The translations under genes were made by a program, and so were the position numbers. Below are positions 1-5,539 of a stretch of DNA of 5,539 nt, piece after piece. Source of the stretch: SOIA01 sp050116035 (GTDB lineage Bacteria; Acidobacteriota; Aminicenantia; Aminicenantales; Aminicenantaceae); NCBI GenBank assembly GCA_050116035.1, contig JASFPJ010000240.1, positions 1 to 5,539 on the forward strand, read 5' to 3'. Position 1 is the first letter of the stretch, and each line of letters opens with the position of its first letter. Below the pieces are notes generated by a model that was not told where the DNA came from, searched no databases, and saw only the letters and a program-made list of their open reading frames with translations.

Positions 1-468
1 ATACTCGCCCATCCCCATCTCCGCGTCTAACAGTGCTTGAATCCGGGCACTTTGGAAGTCAGCGACTTGGGAGATCAACCCAAGTCCTGTTGTGATTTTT
101 TTAAACACACTTCTGCGTTCCTCTTCGCCCAGTTTTTCCTCGTCACTATCCTGGAGGATACGCAGTGACTGTTCCAATTCTTCTCTGACAGGAGCCATGG
201 CTTCCCTTACAGCGAGAAAGGTCTCCAACCGTTCCGGCTCTATGGCGCCATTTGGAGATGGACAGTATTCGTCAATATCACCAAACTCCTCTACCAGTGT
301 ATTCATCAGCTCTTCCGAACTTCTAAAATCCTGCACGATATTCCTGATAAAAAAGAAACCACCCATGATCAAGATGATCACAATTAAAGTGATTGCTCCG
401 CAGCCGATTCCGCAGCCGATGAGCCATTTCTTTGTTGTACTTGAAGAACCCTGTTTAACATTTTCCAA
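1..468 (-). CDS. Single-pass membrane protein of unknown function, 3' part missing (TTG start)
   Basis: I do not recognise a named family. The reading frame is open for 156 codons from a TTG at 468 to the left edge, so the C-terminus is outside the window. TTG is chosen because AAAGGAGAA (474-482) lies 7 nt upstream, and no ATG or GTG occurs between the TTG and an in-frame TAG further upstream. Residues 1-14 are polar and end in KK. Residues about 16-41 form one hydrophobic helix that begins with the Gly/Cys-rich run GCGIGCG and ends in GGFFFIR. The remainder is acidic and probably helical, with the segment AIEPERLETFLAVREAMAPV near the middle. The KK before the helix suggests N-in, C-out topology, with a mostly extracytoplasmic or periplasmic domain. 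It lies downstream of the kinase on the same strand, separated by 248 bp containing REP-like hairpins, so it is probably a separate transcript. Function is unknown. Confidence 0.78.
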   Translation of the reverse strand, partial: MENVKQGSSSTTKKWLIGCGIGCGAITLIVIILIMGGFFFIRNIVQDFRSSEELMNTLVEEFGDIDEYCPSPNGAIEPERLETFLAVREAMAPVREELEQSLRILQDSDEEKLGEEERRSVFKKITTGLGLISQVADFQSARIQALLDAEMGMGEY

Positions 469-473
469 GGCTA

Positions 474-482
474 TTCTCCTTT
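474..482 (-). promoter_or_regulatory. Strong Shine-Dalgarno site fixing the TTG start
   Basis: The minus strand reads AAAGGAGAA, and the AGGAG core ends 7 nt before the TTG at 468. This is the only ribosome binding site in the gap that fits the open frame to its left, and it is the reason for preferring a TTG start. Confidence 0.7.
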
Positions 483-501
483 TGACTGTCTTCTGAGAAT
501 A

Positions 502-530
502 AAGCTACCACAGGACACGAATCTGGTCAA
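502..530 (-). promoter_or_regulatory. Possible sigma-70-type promoter for the left membrane-protein gene
   Basis: On the minus strand TTGACC (525-530, five of six to the -35 consensus) is followed after 17 nt by TAGCTT (502-507, only three of six to the -10 consensus). The predicted start would lie roughly 30 nt before the TTG codon. Position and spacing are good but the -10 is poor, so this is a candidate only. Confidence 0.27.
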
Positions 531-542
531 ATCATCGCAAAC

Positions 543-558
543 TGAAAATTGATTTTCA
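543..558. repeat. Short palindrome, 7-bp arms with 2-nt centre
   Basis: TGAAAAT (543-549) and ATTTTCA (552-558) are perfect inverted repeats around TG. A further TTTTCAG at 583-589 is complementary to CTGAAAA at 542-548, so a longer alternative stem is possible. It lies upstream of the left gene and could be an operator or a minor RNA hairpin. There is no U-tract that would make it a convincing terminator. Confidence 0.3.
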
Positions 559-618
559 TGATGTCCTTCGTAAAAAAATACGTTTTCAGAGGAATTGGGT
601 TCAATCATGAAGGAATTC

Positions 619-653
619 AGATAGTGGACGTTCCCTGCGGGGAGACTCTATCT
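619..653 (+). repeat. REP-like hairpin, copy A
   Basis: AGATAG (619-624) and CTATCT (648-653) are perfect complements that close the element. Inside, TCCC (632-635) and GGGA (640-643) form a second stem around the loop TGCG. The upstream arm carries the core GGACGTTCC (626-634). The same design, closing arms of AGATA(A)G type around a GGACGTTCC core and an inner hairpin, recurs in the opposite orientation at 684-726. This is the layout of REP elements associated with tyrosine transposases (RAYTs), though no transposase is present here. No U-tract follows on either strand, so I do not call it a terminator. Confidence 0.6.
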
Positions 654-656
654 TTT

Positions 657-672
657 TATGACGTTCCAGAAA
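657..672 (+). repeat. Partial third copy of the REP-like core
   Basis: TATGACGTTCCAGAAA repeats the core of copy B as read on the minus strand (GACGTTCCTGAAA) with one mismatch over 13 bases. The GG before GACG and the closing arms are missing. It lies between copies A and B, in the orientation of copy A. It looks like a decayed or truncated fragment. Confidence 0.45.
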
Positions 673-683
673 CAAATCAATCA

Positions 684-726
684 AGATAAGGTGTCCCTTT
701 CAGGAACGTCCCCATATTACTTATCT
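684..726 (-). repeat. REP-like hairpin, copy B, overlapping the kinase 3' end
   Basis: AGATAAG (684-690) and CTTATCT (720-726) are perfect 7-bp inverted repeats. Read on the minus strand, the interior carries GGGGACGTTCC and then an inner hairpin, TTCC and GGGA around TGAAA. It shares GGACGTTCC and the closing arms with copy A but lies in the opposite orientation. It contains the TAA stop of the kinase gene (717-719) and the GAT AAG codons before it, so the gene's last residues Asp-Lys and its stop are encoded by repeat sequence. Confidence 0.6.
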
Positions 727-3700
727 AATTTCTTGGATGTTTCAGCCATTAAAGTTTCGAGTCTTTCTCTGGCATCTCCCACTTCAAACAGCCCTTCTTC
801 TGAAGTTTTCCATATTTCGAGAGATTTCGAGTACTGCTCGATTGCTTTCGCCTTCTGACCTATCTCCTCATAGAGTTTTGCCAGCCTGTAACGACTCAAA
901 GGATGGATGATCGGTCTGTCCAGACCTATATCCAAATTAAGAGAGGTGATGCGTTCGTATTCTTTGATGGCCTTATTCATCTCGCCTTTCTTCAAGTATG
1001 CCAGTGCAAATAGATCATCATCAAACGGGAGGTTCCTCCTCACGAAAGACACTATCGCACTGAACGATACCTTGGGAGGGGGCATTTTCTCGATGAGAGC
1101 GATGGCCTCATCCGCAGAGCCCTCCTCGAGCAAGATCAGACTGTGGAAATAATCTTGTATGGTTGTCTTCATGTGTTTCGTTTTTTCTTCATCCATATCT
1201 GATAGAATGGACTGAATGACAGACAGCTTTGATTTGGCCGCTTCAATCTGGCCGGTCTTCAGGTCCGCCAAACCCGTGTAGAAATTGGATATGATGGTGT
1301 TTTCTTTATCATCACCGAGGTTGTTTCTGATCCTGAAATCCATTCGCTTCCTTTGGTATTCTTGGAAGAGGTCGATTTTTCCCCATTCGTAACAAATCCA
1401 TAATTTCATTCTGTACGCAATGTCAATCAGGTTATTATCCTTAACCATTTTTACCAGCTCTTCAGATTTGTCAATCTCTGTAAAGGCCTGGTCCAGGTCT
1501 CCCAGGATATAAAAATAAAATCCCTTCAATTGATGTCCGAGAGACTGCCATGGTACAGACGGAGCAGTGGAGATGAATTGGTCAACCCACCTGATAGCCT
1601 CGCCATAATCCTCTTTGAGAGCGTAAATGTAGGATATTTTCCAATCTGAAGAAAAATCCGGTTTGACTTCCAACGCTTCCTTGAATTTTTCGATGGATTC
1701 ATCCAGCTTTCCCATACGGAAATACATCTCTCCCATAGAATCGAATGGATTGGCATCTCCGGGAGACACAGACGCGTATCTCTTGAAGTATTCAAGGGCT
1801 TTTTCAAAATCATTCTTGTTGCTGTACATATAAGCCAGTTGATTCAGGGCATAACCGTATTCGGGGTCGAGTTCGATCGCTTTTTTCAACTCTGCTTCCG
1901 CTTCATCCTGCATACTTCTTCCCAAATAATACAGAGCGAGATCGAAATGAATCCTTTTCTCTTCAGGATACTTTTTAGAAATCTCCTGGAGAATTTCAAA
2001 ATATTTCTTTCGTTCTTTATCTTTCTTATCCATCCCAGCGAGGATGGCTTTTATGTAAAGACCCTCTTTGCCCGTGACTTTTTTCCCGTACTTCTTGAAT
2101 TTTTCAAGAGAATCATCCATTTTTGCCTTATCACCCAAATATCCATACACGCGAGTTAGATAAAAATAGGCTAAAGCAAACTCTGGATCCTGCTCTACGG
2201 CTCTTTCGAGAAACCGTTTAGCATCCGCGAAATAAAATTTTTCATAGTCTTCTCGCCCTCTTAGGAAGTAGTTGTAAGCTTCCATATTAGGCGTAGTCAC
2301 TTCTGCAATTTGAACTTTTGGAGGCTTGGCTTTCCGTTCGGACAAGCCTATGCCGCGGGAGATTTCTCTGCTCAACTCATCTATCTGCTTATTGAGAATG
2401 CTGTCCACCCCTGTTCCTCTGGAGCTCGTGCTTTTAATCAGGTTCTTTGTTTCCACATCCAGAACATTGACATTGGTCGTAAAAGTCTCTTCCCCCTTCC
2501 CGAAACTTCCCAGAACAATGGCATCCACACCTTCTTGGCTACAGAGCTCAAATCCCAGGTCTCTATCGATGTCTTTCACTTCATCTTTTCCCATTTGTTT
2601 GAGAAGGTCGTGCAGCCTCTCCCATGTGGTGACACGGATGTACCTGTTCTGCTCGAGGCTTGTGATGAGGAGATTGGGGATCGCTTCTTTCAGATAATCA
2701 AAGTTAGAATCACCTGTCTGGTTCTCGAATGTGATGACCGCGACTTTGACCATATCTTCAAGAGGAACAGCACCCGCTTCCTTCGAGAAAAATTTCCATC
2801 CCGCGACACTCAATACAGCTATTGCGATCAAAAGAAATGCGGGAAGGACGAGCTTTCTCAGGTTGAACTTGATTGTGATTTCCCGCGAAGTGACAGTCTT
2901 TCTCTTAGGGATTCGGCTTTCTGTGGTGGGCAGCTTTTTTTCAATAGCGTTAAGCTCTGCGAGAAGTTCCTCGACATTTTGAAATCTTTTTTCTTTTTTC
3001 TTTTCCAGACACTTCAGGATTATATGACTCAAAGGGTCAGGAATCTGGGTATTGATTTTTTTTGGATTTTGAGGAATCTCATTCCTGTGTTTCAAGGCGA
3101 CACTGATAGGAGTATCTCCTAAAAAGGGAACCTTTCCGGCCACCATCTCAAAGAGTATGACTCCGAGTGAGTAGATATCAGAGCGCTGGTCAGCCTTCTT
3201 TCCCTCGACCTGCTCCGGGCTCATGTACTCCGGAGTGCCCACCATCACTCCAGGTCCTGTCATTCCATCTGTTGTCAAAGAGCGAGCGATTCCGAAATCC
3301 ATGATCCGTGCAATTCCAACTTTATCAATCATGATGTTTGACGGCTTTAAATCACGATGCACCACTCCCAAACGGTGGGCCTCAGCCAAACCTTCGCACA
3401 CTTGTTTGGCGATGCTGACAGCCGTTTTCATACTCAACTGTTTTGTCATGCGAATCATGCTCTTTAAATTTTCGCCTGGGATATACTCCATGACAATGTA
3501 ATGGAAATCGTTGTCTTTACTGAGGTGGTACATGCGGCAGACATTCTTATGGGACACCTTTCGGGCACACTTCAATTCATTCTGGAAACGTTCGATCGTG
3601 TGTTTATTTGACGCGATTTCAGGTTTTATGAGCTTTAACGCCACTTTCTCGTTTATTGTTGTATCGAGAGCTTTATAGACAGTCCCCATGCCTCCCTGCC

Positions 3701-3884
3701 CGAGCTCTTCAATGATCTGGTATCTTTCGGCAAAGGTTGAGCCAGGAGTGAAGTCTTCAGAGGGAGTCTGTCGGGTCATGGTCGGAATTTCCGAGATATC
3801 CTCAGAAGCCCCAAATTTTGTCCCGCATTGACTGCAAAAACGAGACTCATCGGGATTATCATAATCACAATGAGGACACTTCAT
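717..3884 (-). CDS. Receptor-like Ser/Thr protein kinase: zinc ribbon, kinase, TM, TolB-like and TPR regions
   Basis: A 1055-residue Hanks-type kinase. ATG at 3884 follows GGAAGGAGAAGAAGTT, a strong ribosome binding site. Residues 3-20 hold a zinc ribbon (C3, C6, C17, C20). The kinase domain spans about 55-318: glycine loop GQGGMGTVY 62-70, ATP-binding K84, alphaC E103, catalytic HRDLKPSN 176-183 (D178), DFG 196-198, GTPEYMSPE 216-224, D236 and R300. All key residues are present, so it should be active. T204, T205 and T209 are activation-loop candidates for autophosphorylation. One membrane helix (about 344-365) puts the rest outside. Residues about 378-515 resemble the TolB N-terminal-like domain (VAVITFENQTGDSNFDYL), and about 535-1030 hold roughly nine TPR-like repeats. 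The inferred role is to sense an envelope signal and phosphorylate cytoplasmic partners, perhaps the divergent FHA regulator. A sigma-54 promoter precedes it. Substrate and ligand are unknown. Confidence 0.97.
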   Translation of the reverse strand: MKCPHCDYDNPDESRFCSQCGTKFGASEDISEIPTMTRQTPSEDFTPGSTFAERYQIIEELGQGGMGTVYKALDTTINEKVALKLIKPEIASNKHTIERFQNELKCARKVSHKNVCRMYHLSKDNDFHYIVMEYIPGENLKSMIRMTKQLSMKTAVSIAKQVCEGLAEAHRLGVVHRDLKPSNIMIDKVGIARIMDFGIARSLTTDGMTGPGVMVGTPEYMSPEQVEGKKADQRSDIYSLGVILFEMVAGKVPFLGDTPISVALKHRNEIPQNPKKINTQIPDPLSHIILKCLEKKKEKRFQNVEELLAELNAIEKKLPTTESRIPKRKTVTSREITIKFNLRKLVLPAFLLIAIAVLSVAGWKFFSKEAGAVPLEDMVKVAVITFENQTGDSNFDYLKEAIPNLLITSLEQNRYIRVTTWERLHDLLKQMGKDEVKDIDRDLGFELCSQEGVDAIVLGSFGKGEETFTTNVNVLDVETKNLIKSTSSRGTGVDSILNKQIDELSREISRGIGLSERKAKPPKVQIAEVTTPNMEAYNYFLRGREDYEKFYFADAKRFLERAVEQDPEFALAYFYLTRVYGYLGDKAKMDDSLEKFKKYGKKVTGKEGLYIKAILAGMDKKDKERKKYFEILQEISKKYPEEKRIHFDLALYYLGRSMQDEAEAELKKAIELDPEYGYALNQLAYMYSNKNDFEKALEYFKRYASVSPGDANPFDSMGEMYFRMGKLDESIEKFKEALEVKPDFSSDWKISYIYALKEDYGEAIRWVDQFISTAPSVPWQSLGHQLKGFYFYILGDLDQAFTEIDKSEELVKMVKDNNLIDIAYRMKLWICYEWGKIDLFQEYQRKRMDFRIRNNLGDDKENTIISNFYTGLADLKTGQIEAAKSKLSVIQSILSDMDEEKTKHMKTTIQDYFHSLILLEEGSADEAIALIEKMPPPKVSFSAIVSFVRRNLPFDDDLFALAYLKKGEMNKAIKEYERITSLNLDIGLDRPIIHPLSRYRLAKLYEEIGQKAKAIEQYSKSLEIWKTSEEGLFEVGDARERLETLMAETSKKLDK

Positions 3885-3931
3885 AACTTCTTCTCCTTCC
3901 TCCCAAGTATTAAAGAAGATAAAGCACTATA

Positions 3932-3945
3932 TGTATAAATATACA
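3932..3945. repeat. AT-rich dyad just upstream of the kinase gene
   Basis: TGTATA (3932-3937) and TATACA (3940-3945) are perfect inverted repeats around AA. The dyad falls at about the predicted sigma-54 transcription start (near 3947) and just into the leader, 48-61 bp before the kinase start codon. It could be an operator or simply help strand opening. Its base content is so AT-rich that chance is a real alternative. Confidence 0.35.
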
Positions 3946-3946
3946 A

Positions 3947-3974
3947 AATATAGCCTATGCAAATTGCGTGCCAA
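3947..3974 (-). promoter_or_regulatory. Possible sigma-70-type promoter overlapping the sigma-54 site
   Basis: On the minus strand TTGGCA (3969-3974, five of six to TTGACA) is followed after 16 nt by TATATT (3947-3952, five of six to TATAAT). It shares its -35 with the -24 element of the sigma-54 promoter. It may give basal expression, or be a by-product of the sigma-54 motif in AT-rich DNA. Both promoters would start transcription close to 3940-3947. Confidence 0.35.
3957..3974 (-). promoter_or_regulatory. Sigma-54 (-24/-12) promoter of the kinase gene
   Basis: The minus strand reads TTGGCACGCAATTTGCAT. It matches every fixed base of the known sigma-54 core consensus TGGCACG-N4-TTGCW. The invariant GG (3971-3972) and GC (3959-3960) are separated by exactly 10 nt. 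The predicted transcription start is near 3947, giving a leader of about 63 nt before the kinase ATG. The only gene downstream on that strand is the kinase. The neighbouring divergent gene encodes a sigma-54 activator, which supports a functional site. Confidence 0.8.
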
Positions 3975-3990
3975 AAGATTTATAGGCATA

Positions 3991-4226
3991 ATTCACATAT
4001 TCCATTCCATATTTGATTTCATTCCAAAATCATATTTAATTAGAATCTCTTTCAAGCCCGAATAAATCAATTTTCTTCTCTTGGCAACCCTGTTGAATGC
4101 CATTTTCATTCCCACTCCATTGAGTTCGTATTCACATGACATTCATTCAGTCTCCCTCTATTCACTAGTACGTATTTTTAACCCAAATGGATTCAGATTT
4201 CATCAGAAATTCACTTGTATGCATTC
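3991..4226 (+). repeat. Cluster of ATTCA/ATTCC pentamers
   Basis: ATTC occurs on the plus strand at 3991, 3999, 4004, 4021, 4108, 4130, 4141, 4145, 4160, 4191, 4209 and 4223. Seven of these are ATTCA, and ATTCAC occurs four times (3991, 4130, 4160, 4209). ATTCACAT is repeated exactly at 3991-3998 and 4130-4137. The complement GAAT is much rarer in the same span, so the motif is strand-biased. Spacing is irregular. It may be a set of direct binding sites upstream of the sigma-54 promoter, or compositional drift. Confidence 0.4.
4095..4111. repeat. Candidate enhancer dyad GAATG-N7-CATTC
   Basis: GAATG (4095-4099) and CATTC (4107-4111) are perfect 5-bp inverted repeats spaced by 7 nt, a 17-bp dyad. 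It lies about 148-164 bp upstream of the predicted sigma-54 start of the kinase, inside the range usual for binding sites of sigma-54 activators. The arms are short and only one copy is clear, so the assignment is tentative. Confidence 0.35.
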
Positions 4227-4243
4227 GGAAGTCAGGATAGAAT
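4215..4243 (+). promoter_or_regulatory. Weak promoter candidate for the activator gene
   Basis: TTGTAT (4215-4220) and TAGAAT (4238-4243, five of six to the -10 consensus) are spaced 17 nt, giving a start near 4250 and a leader of about 135 nt. The -35 matches only TTG. No better sigma-70-like pair stands out on the plus strand between here and the start codon. Confidence 0.25.
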
Positions 4244-4385
4244 ATATAAGGAAAGCAAAACAACAGCCCGCTAAACTGCGTGTTGACCACTTTCCTCGAA
4301 GATAAAGCCTGGAAGATGACTGGACAGATGAGCGATACTTCATGACTCAAACTCATTTCTAGAAATTTGAAGGAAATTTAATACA

Positions 4386-5539
4386 ATGCCTCATTTAGTG
4401 CTGCAGCAGAAAGACGCCCAACCTGTGATTATCACAATCACTAAAGATGTCACGACACTCGGGAGAAGCTCCTCTAACGATGTATTCCTGACTGACCAGA
4501 GTGTCTCCCGGGAGCACGCGAAAATTGTCGAGCTCAAAGATGGGGGATTTGAGGTACATGATATGGGCGCCAAGCATCCCACTTCTGTCAACGGGATAGT
4601 TATTTCACACCACAGATTGAAGGATGGAGATAGAATACGATTGGGTGATTCCGTGCTCATCTTCAGAAGCGGGGAATCCCGTCCCTCTACACGGGTTGAG
4701 TTTCTCGCGGCTGAGGATATGGCCCAGGAAGCCGTGGAAGTGGCCTCCTTGGACGCCACACGGACAGACGTTTTCCCTTCTGAAGAATTGGACCTTTCTT
4801 CACTCAAAAAGGACCATCAGAGGCTGATGCTCCTGTATGAGTTCAGCCGGTCGATTTACCTTCATCTGGAAGACCAGCAAAAGTTGCTGGATGAGATCAT
4901 GAGTTCAGTTTTCAGAACGCTCGATGCAGAAAGAGGTTTTATCGCTCTTGCCGATGAAGATACTGGAGAACTGACATGTGAGTATGTCCGGGATAATACA
5001 ACAGAAAAAGAATCAGAGAAACTGGAAGTGAGCCGGACAATATTACATAAGGTACACAAGGAAGGAGTTTCCATCCTGACCGTCAACGCTCTCAAGGACC
5101 AGGAATTCAGAGATGTCAAAAGTGTCAGGGAATACAGCATCAGGTCAGCCATGTGCGCCCCCCTGCTCTTCCAGAATGAAGTGATAGGAGTCGTCTACTT
5201 AGACAACCGGGCTTCGGCTGGAAAGTTTTCCGAAGATGACTTGATGTTCTTGACTGCTCTCTGCCACCAGGCCGGGACTGCGCTCAGGAATTCTTGGCTC
5301 CACAGGCAAGTGGTCCAGGAGAATATCCGGCTGGCCAACGCATTAAAGCCAAAATTCCAGGTACTGGGTGATTCTGAAAAGATGAAAAAGGTCTTCCAGA
5401 CAATGAAAAAAGTCGCACCGTCAGATATCACAGTGCTCATCCAGGGTGATACAGGAACGGGAAAGGAATTGGTTGCCCAGGCTATTCATGGACAATCGTC
5501 TCGAAGCGACCGACCTTTCATTGCAGTCAACTGTGCGGC
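4386..5539 (+). CDS. FHA-GAF-AAA+ sigma-54-dependent transcriptional activator, 3' part missing
   Basis: A bacterial enhancer-binding protein that should hydrolyse ATP to open sigma-54 promoters. The frame is open for 384 codons to the right edge. ATG 4386 is the first start after an in-frame TGA at 4368, with GAAGGAAA (4369-4376) as ribosome binding site. Residues about 5-95 are an FHA domain with phosphothreonine-binding signatures GRSSSND (26-32), SREH (41-44) and NG (69-70). Residues about 145-305 form a GAF sensor domain (IRSAMCAPL 252-260, GVVYLDNR 268-275). The AAA+ domain starts near 326 with Walker A GDTGTGKE (354-361) and ends at the edge in VNCA. The GAFTGA loop, Walker B and DNA-binding helix-turn-helix would lie outside. 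There is no receiver domain, so control probably runs through FHA and GAF. The divergent kinase and its sigma-54 promoter are the obvious partner and target, by inference. Confidence 0.96.
   Translation, partial: MPHLVLQQKDAQPVIITITKDVTTLGRSSSNDVFLTDQSVSREHAKIVELKDGGFEVHDMGAKHPTSVNGIVISHHRLKDGDRIRLGDSVLIFRSGESRPSTRVEFLAAEDMAQEAVEVASLDATRTDVFPSEELDLSSLKKDHQRLMLLYEFSRSIYLHLEDQQKLLDEIMSSVFRTLDAERGFIALADEDTGELTCEYVRDNTTEKESEKLEVSRTILHKVHKEGVSILTVNALKDQEFRDVKSVREYSIRSAMCAPLLFQNEVIGVVYLDNRASAGKFSEDDLMFLTALCHQAGTALRNSWLHRQVVQENIRLANALKPKFQVLGDSEKMKKVFQTMKKVAPSDITVLIQGDTGTGKELVAQAIHGQSSRSDRPFIAVNCA

Larger units (their letters stand above)
3885..4385. other. Divergent AT-rich intergenic regulatory region (501 bp)
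   Basis: This non-coding stretch separates the two divergent genes. From left to right it holds the kinase leader and ribosome binding site, an AT-rich dyad, the sigma-54 promoter, a 236-bp zone rich in ATTC pentamers with a GAATG/CATTC dyad, a weak promoter candidate for the activator gene, and that gene's ribosome binding site. Short open frames on both strands here (63-74 codons, for example from TTG at 4081) lack convincing ribosome binding sites and recognisable motifs. I see no tRNA, CRISPR array or riboswitch. Confidence 0.7.

Noticed and set aside
92..496. 134-codon plus-strand open frame opposite the left membrane-protein gene
   Set aside because: Ser-rich low-complexity translation antisense to a frame that has a strong ribosome binding site, a membrane helix and a normal residue mix. 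A shadow.
619..726. Rho-independent terminator after the kinase gene
   Set aside because: Hairpins exist, but neither is followed by a run of T on the minus strand, and both fit a repeat-element explanation better.
2310..3122. 270-codon plus-strand open frame inside the kinase gene
   Set aside because: Antisense to the TolB-like and kinase coding region, where the minus frame gives unmistakable domains. No recognisable motif of its own.
4081..4096. Second sigma-54-like site on the plus strand, TTGGCAACCCTGTTGA, that might drive the activator gene
   Set aside because: The -24 half is good, but the -12 dinucleotide is GA instead of the nearly invariant GC and the -24 block departs from CACG. 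It would also leave a leader of about 275 nt. Too weak to annotate.
4081..4305. 74-codon plus-strand open frame starting at TTG in the intergenic region
   Set aside because: No ribosome binding site, no recognisable motif, and a composition typical of translated AT-rich non-coding DNA. It also covers the regulatory region.
4165..4356. 63-codon minus-strand open frame in the intergenic region
   Set aside because: No convincing ribosome binding site or domain, and it overlaps the activator's probable promoter. Considered spurious.
5445..5472. Asp in the Walker A motif GDTGTGKE of the activator as a sign of a dead ATPase
   Set aside because: The essential GxxGTGK residues including K360 are intact; Asp for the usual Glu at the second position is a mild, conservative change.

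Overview
The window looks like a bacterial chromosome of moderate GC content. I see no phage, plasmid or insertion-sequence gene. The very large zinc-ribbon/Ser-Thr kinase/TolB-like/TPR protein beside an FHA-GAF-sigma54 activator recalls Candidatus Aminicenantes and related Acidobacteria-like or deltaproteobacterial genomes. That placement is an inference from architecture, not a measured result.

Layout. (1) Positions 1-468, minus strand: the N-terminal 156 codons of a small single-pass membrane protein of unknown function, with a TTG start decided by a strong ribosome binding site; it runs off the left edge. (2) 469-716: a short gap holding two inverted, degenerate copies of a REP-like hairpin (619-653 and 684-726) and a third partial core. 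The copy nearest the kinase overlaps that gene's last codons and stop. (3) 717-3884, minus strand: a 1055-residue receptor-like Ser/Thr kinase. (4) 3885-4385: a 501-bp AT-rich divergent intergenic region. It carries a consensus-quality sigma-54 (-24/-12) promoter pointing at the kinase, small dyads, and a strand-biased cluster of ATTCA/ATTCC pentamers. (5) 4386-5539, plus strand: the first 384 codons of an FHA-GAF-AAA+ sigma-54 activator (bacterial enhancer-binding protein), cut by the right edge just after its Walker A motif.

How it may work together. The kinase and the activator are divergently transcribed. The activator has an FHA domain, which in known families binds phosphothreonine, and a sigma-54 AAA+ motor. 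The kinase gene has a near-perfect sigma-54 promoter on the activator-facing side. The simplest reading is a compact signalling loop: the kinase senses something through its extracytoplasmic TolB-like/TPR region, threonine phosphorylation is read by the FHA domain, and the activator drives sigma-54 transcription of the kinase. The promoter and domains are seen in the sequence; the loop is inference. This promoter-regulator-kinase arrangement is the most interesting thing here.
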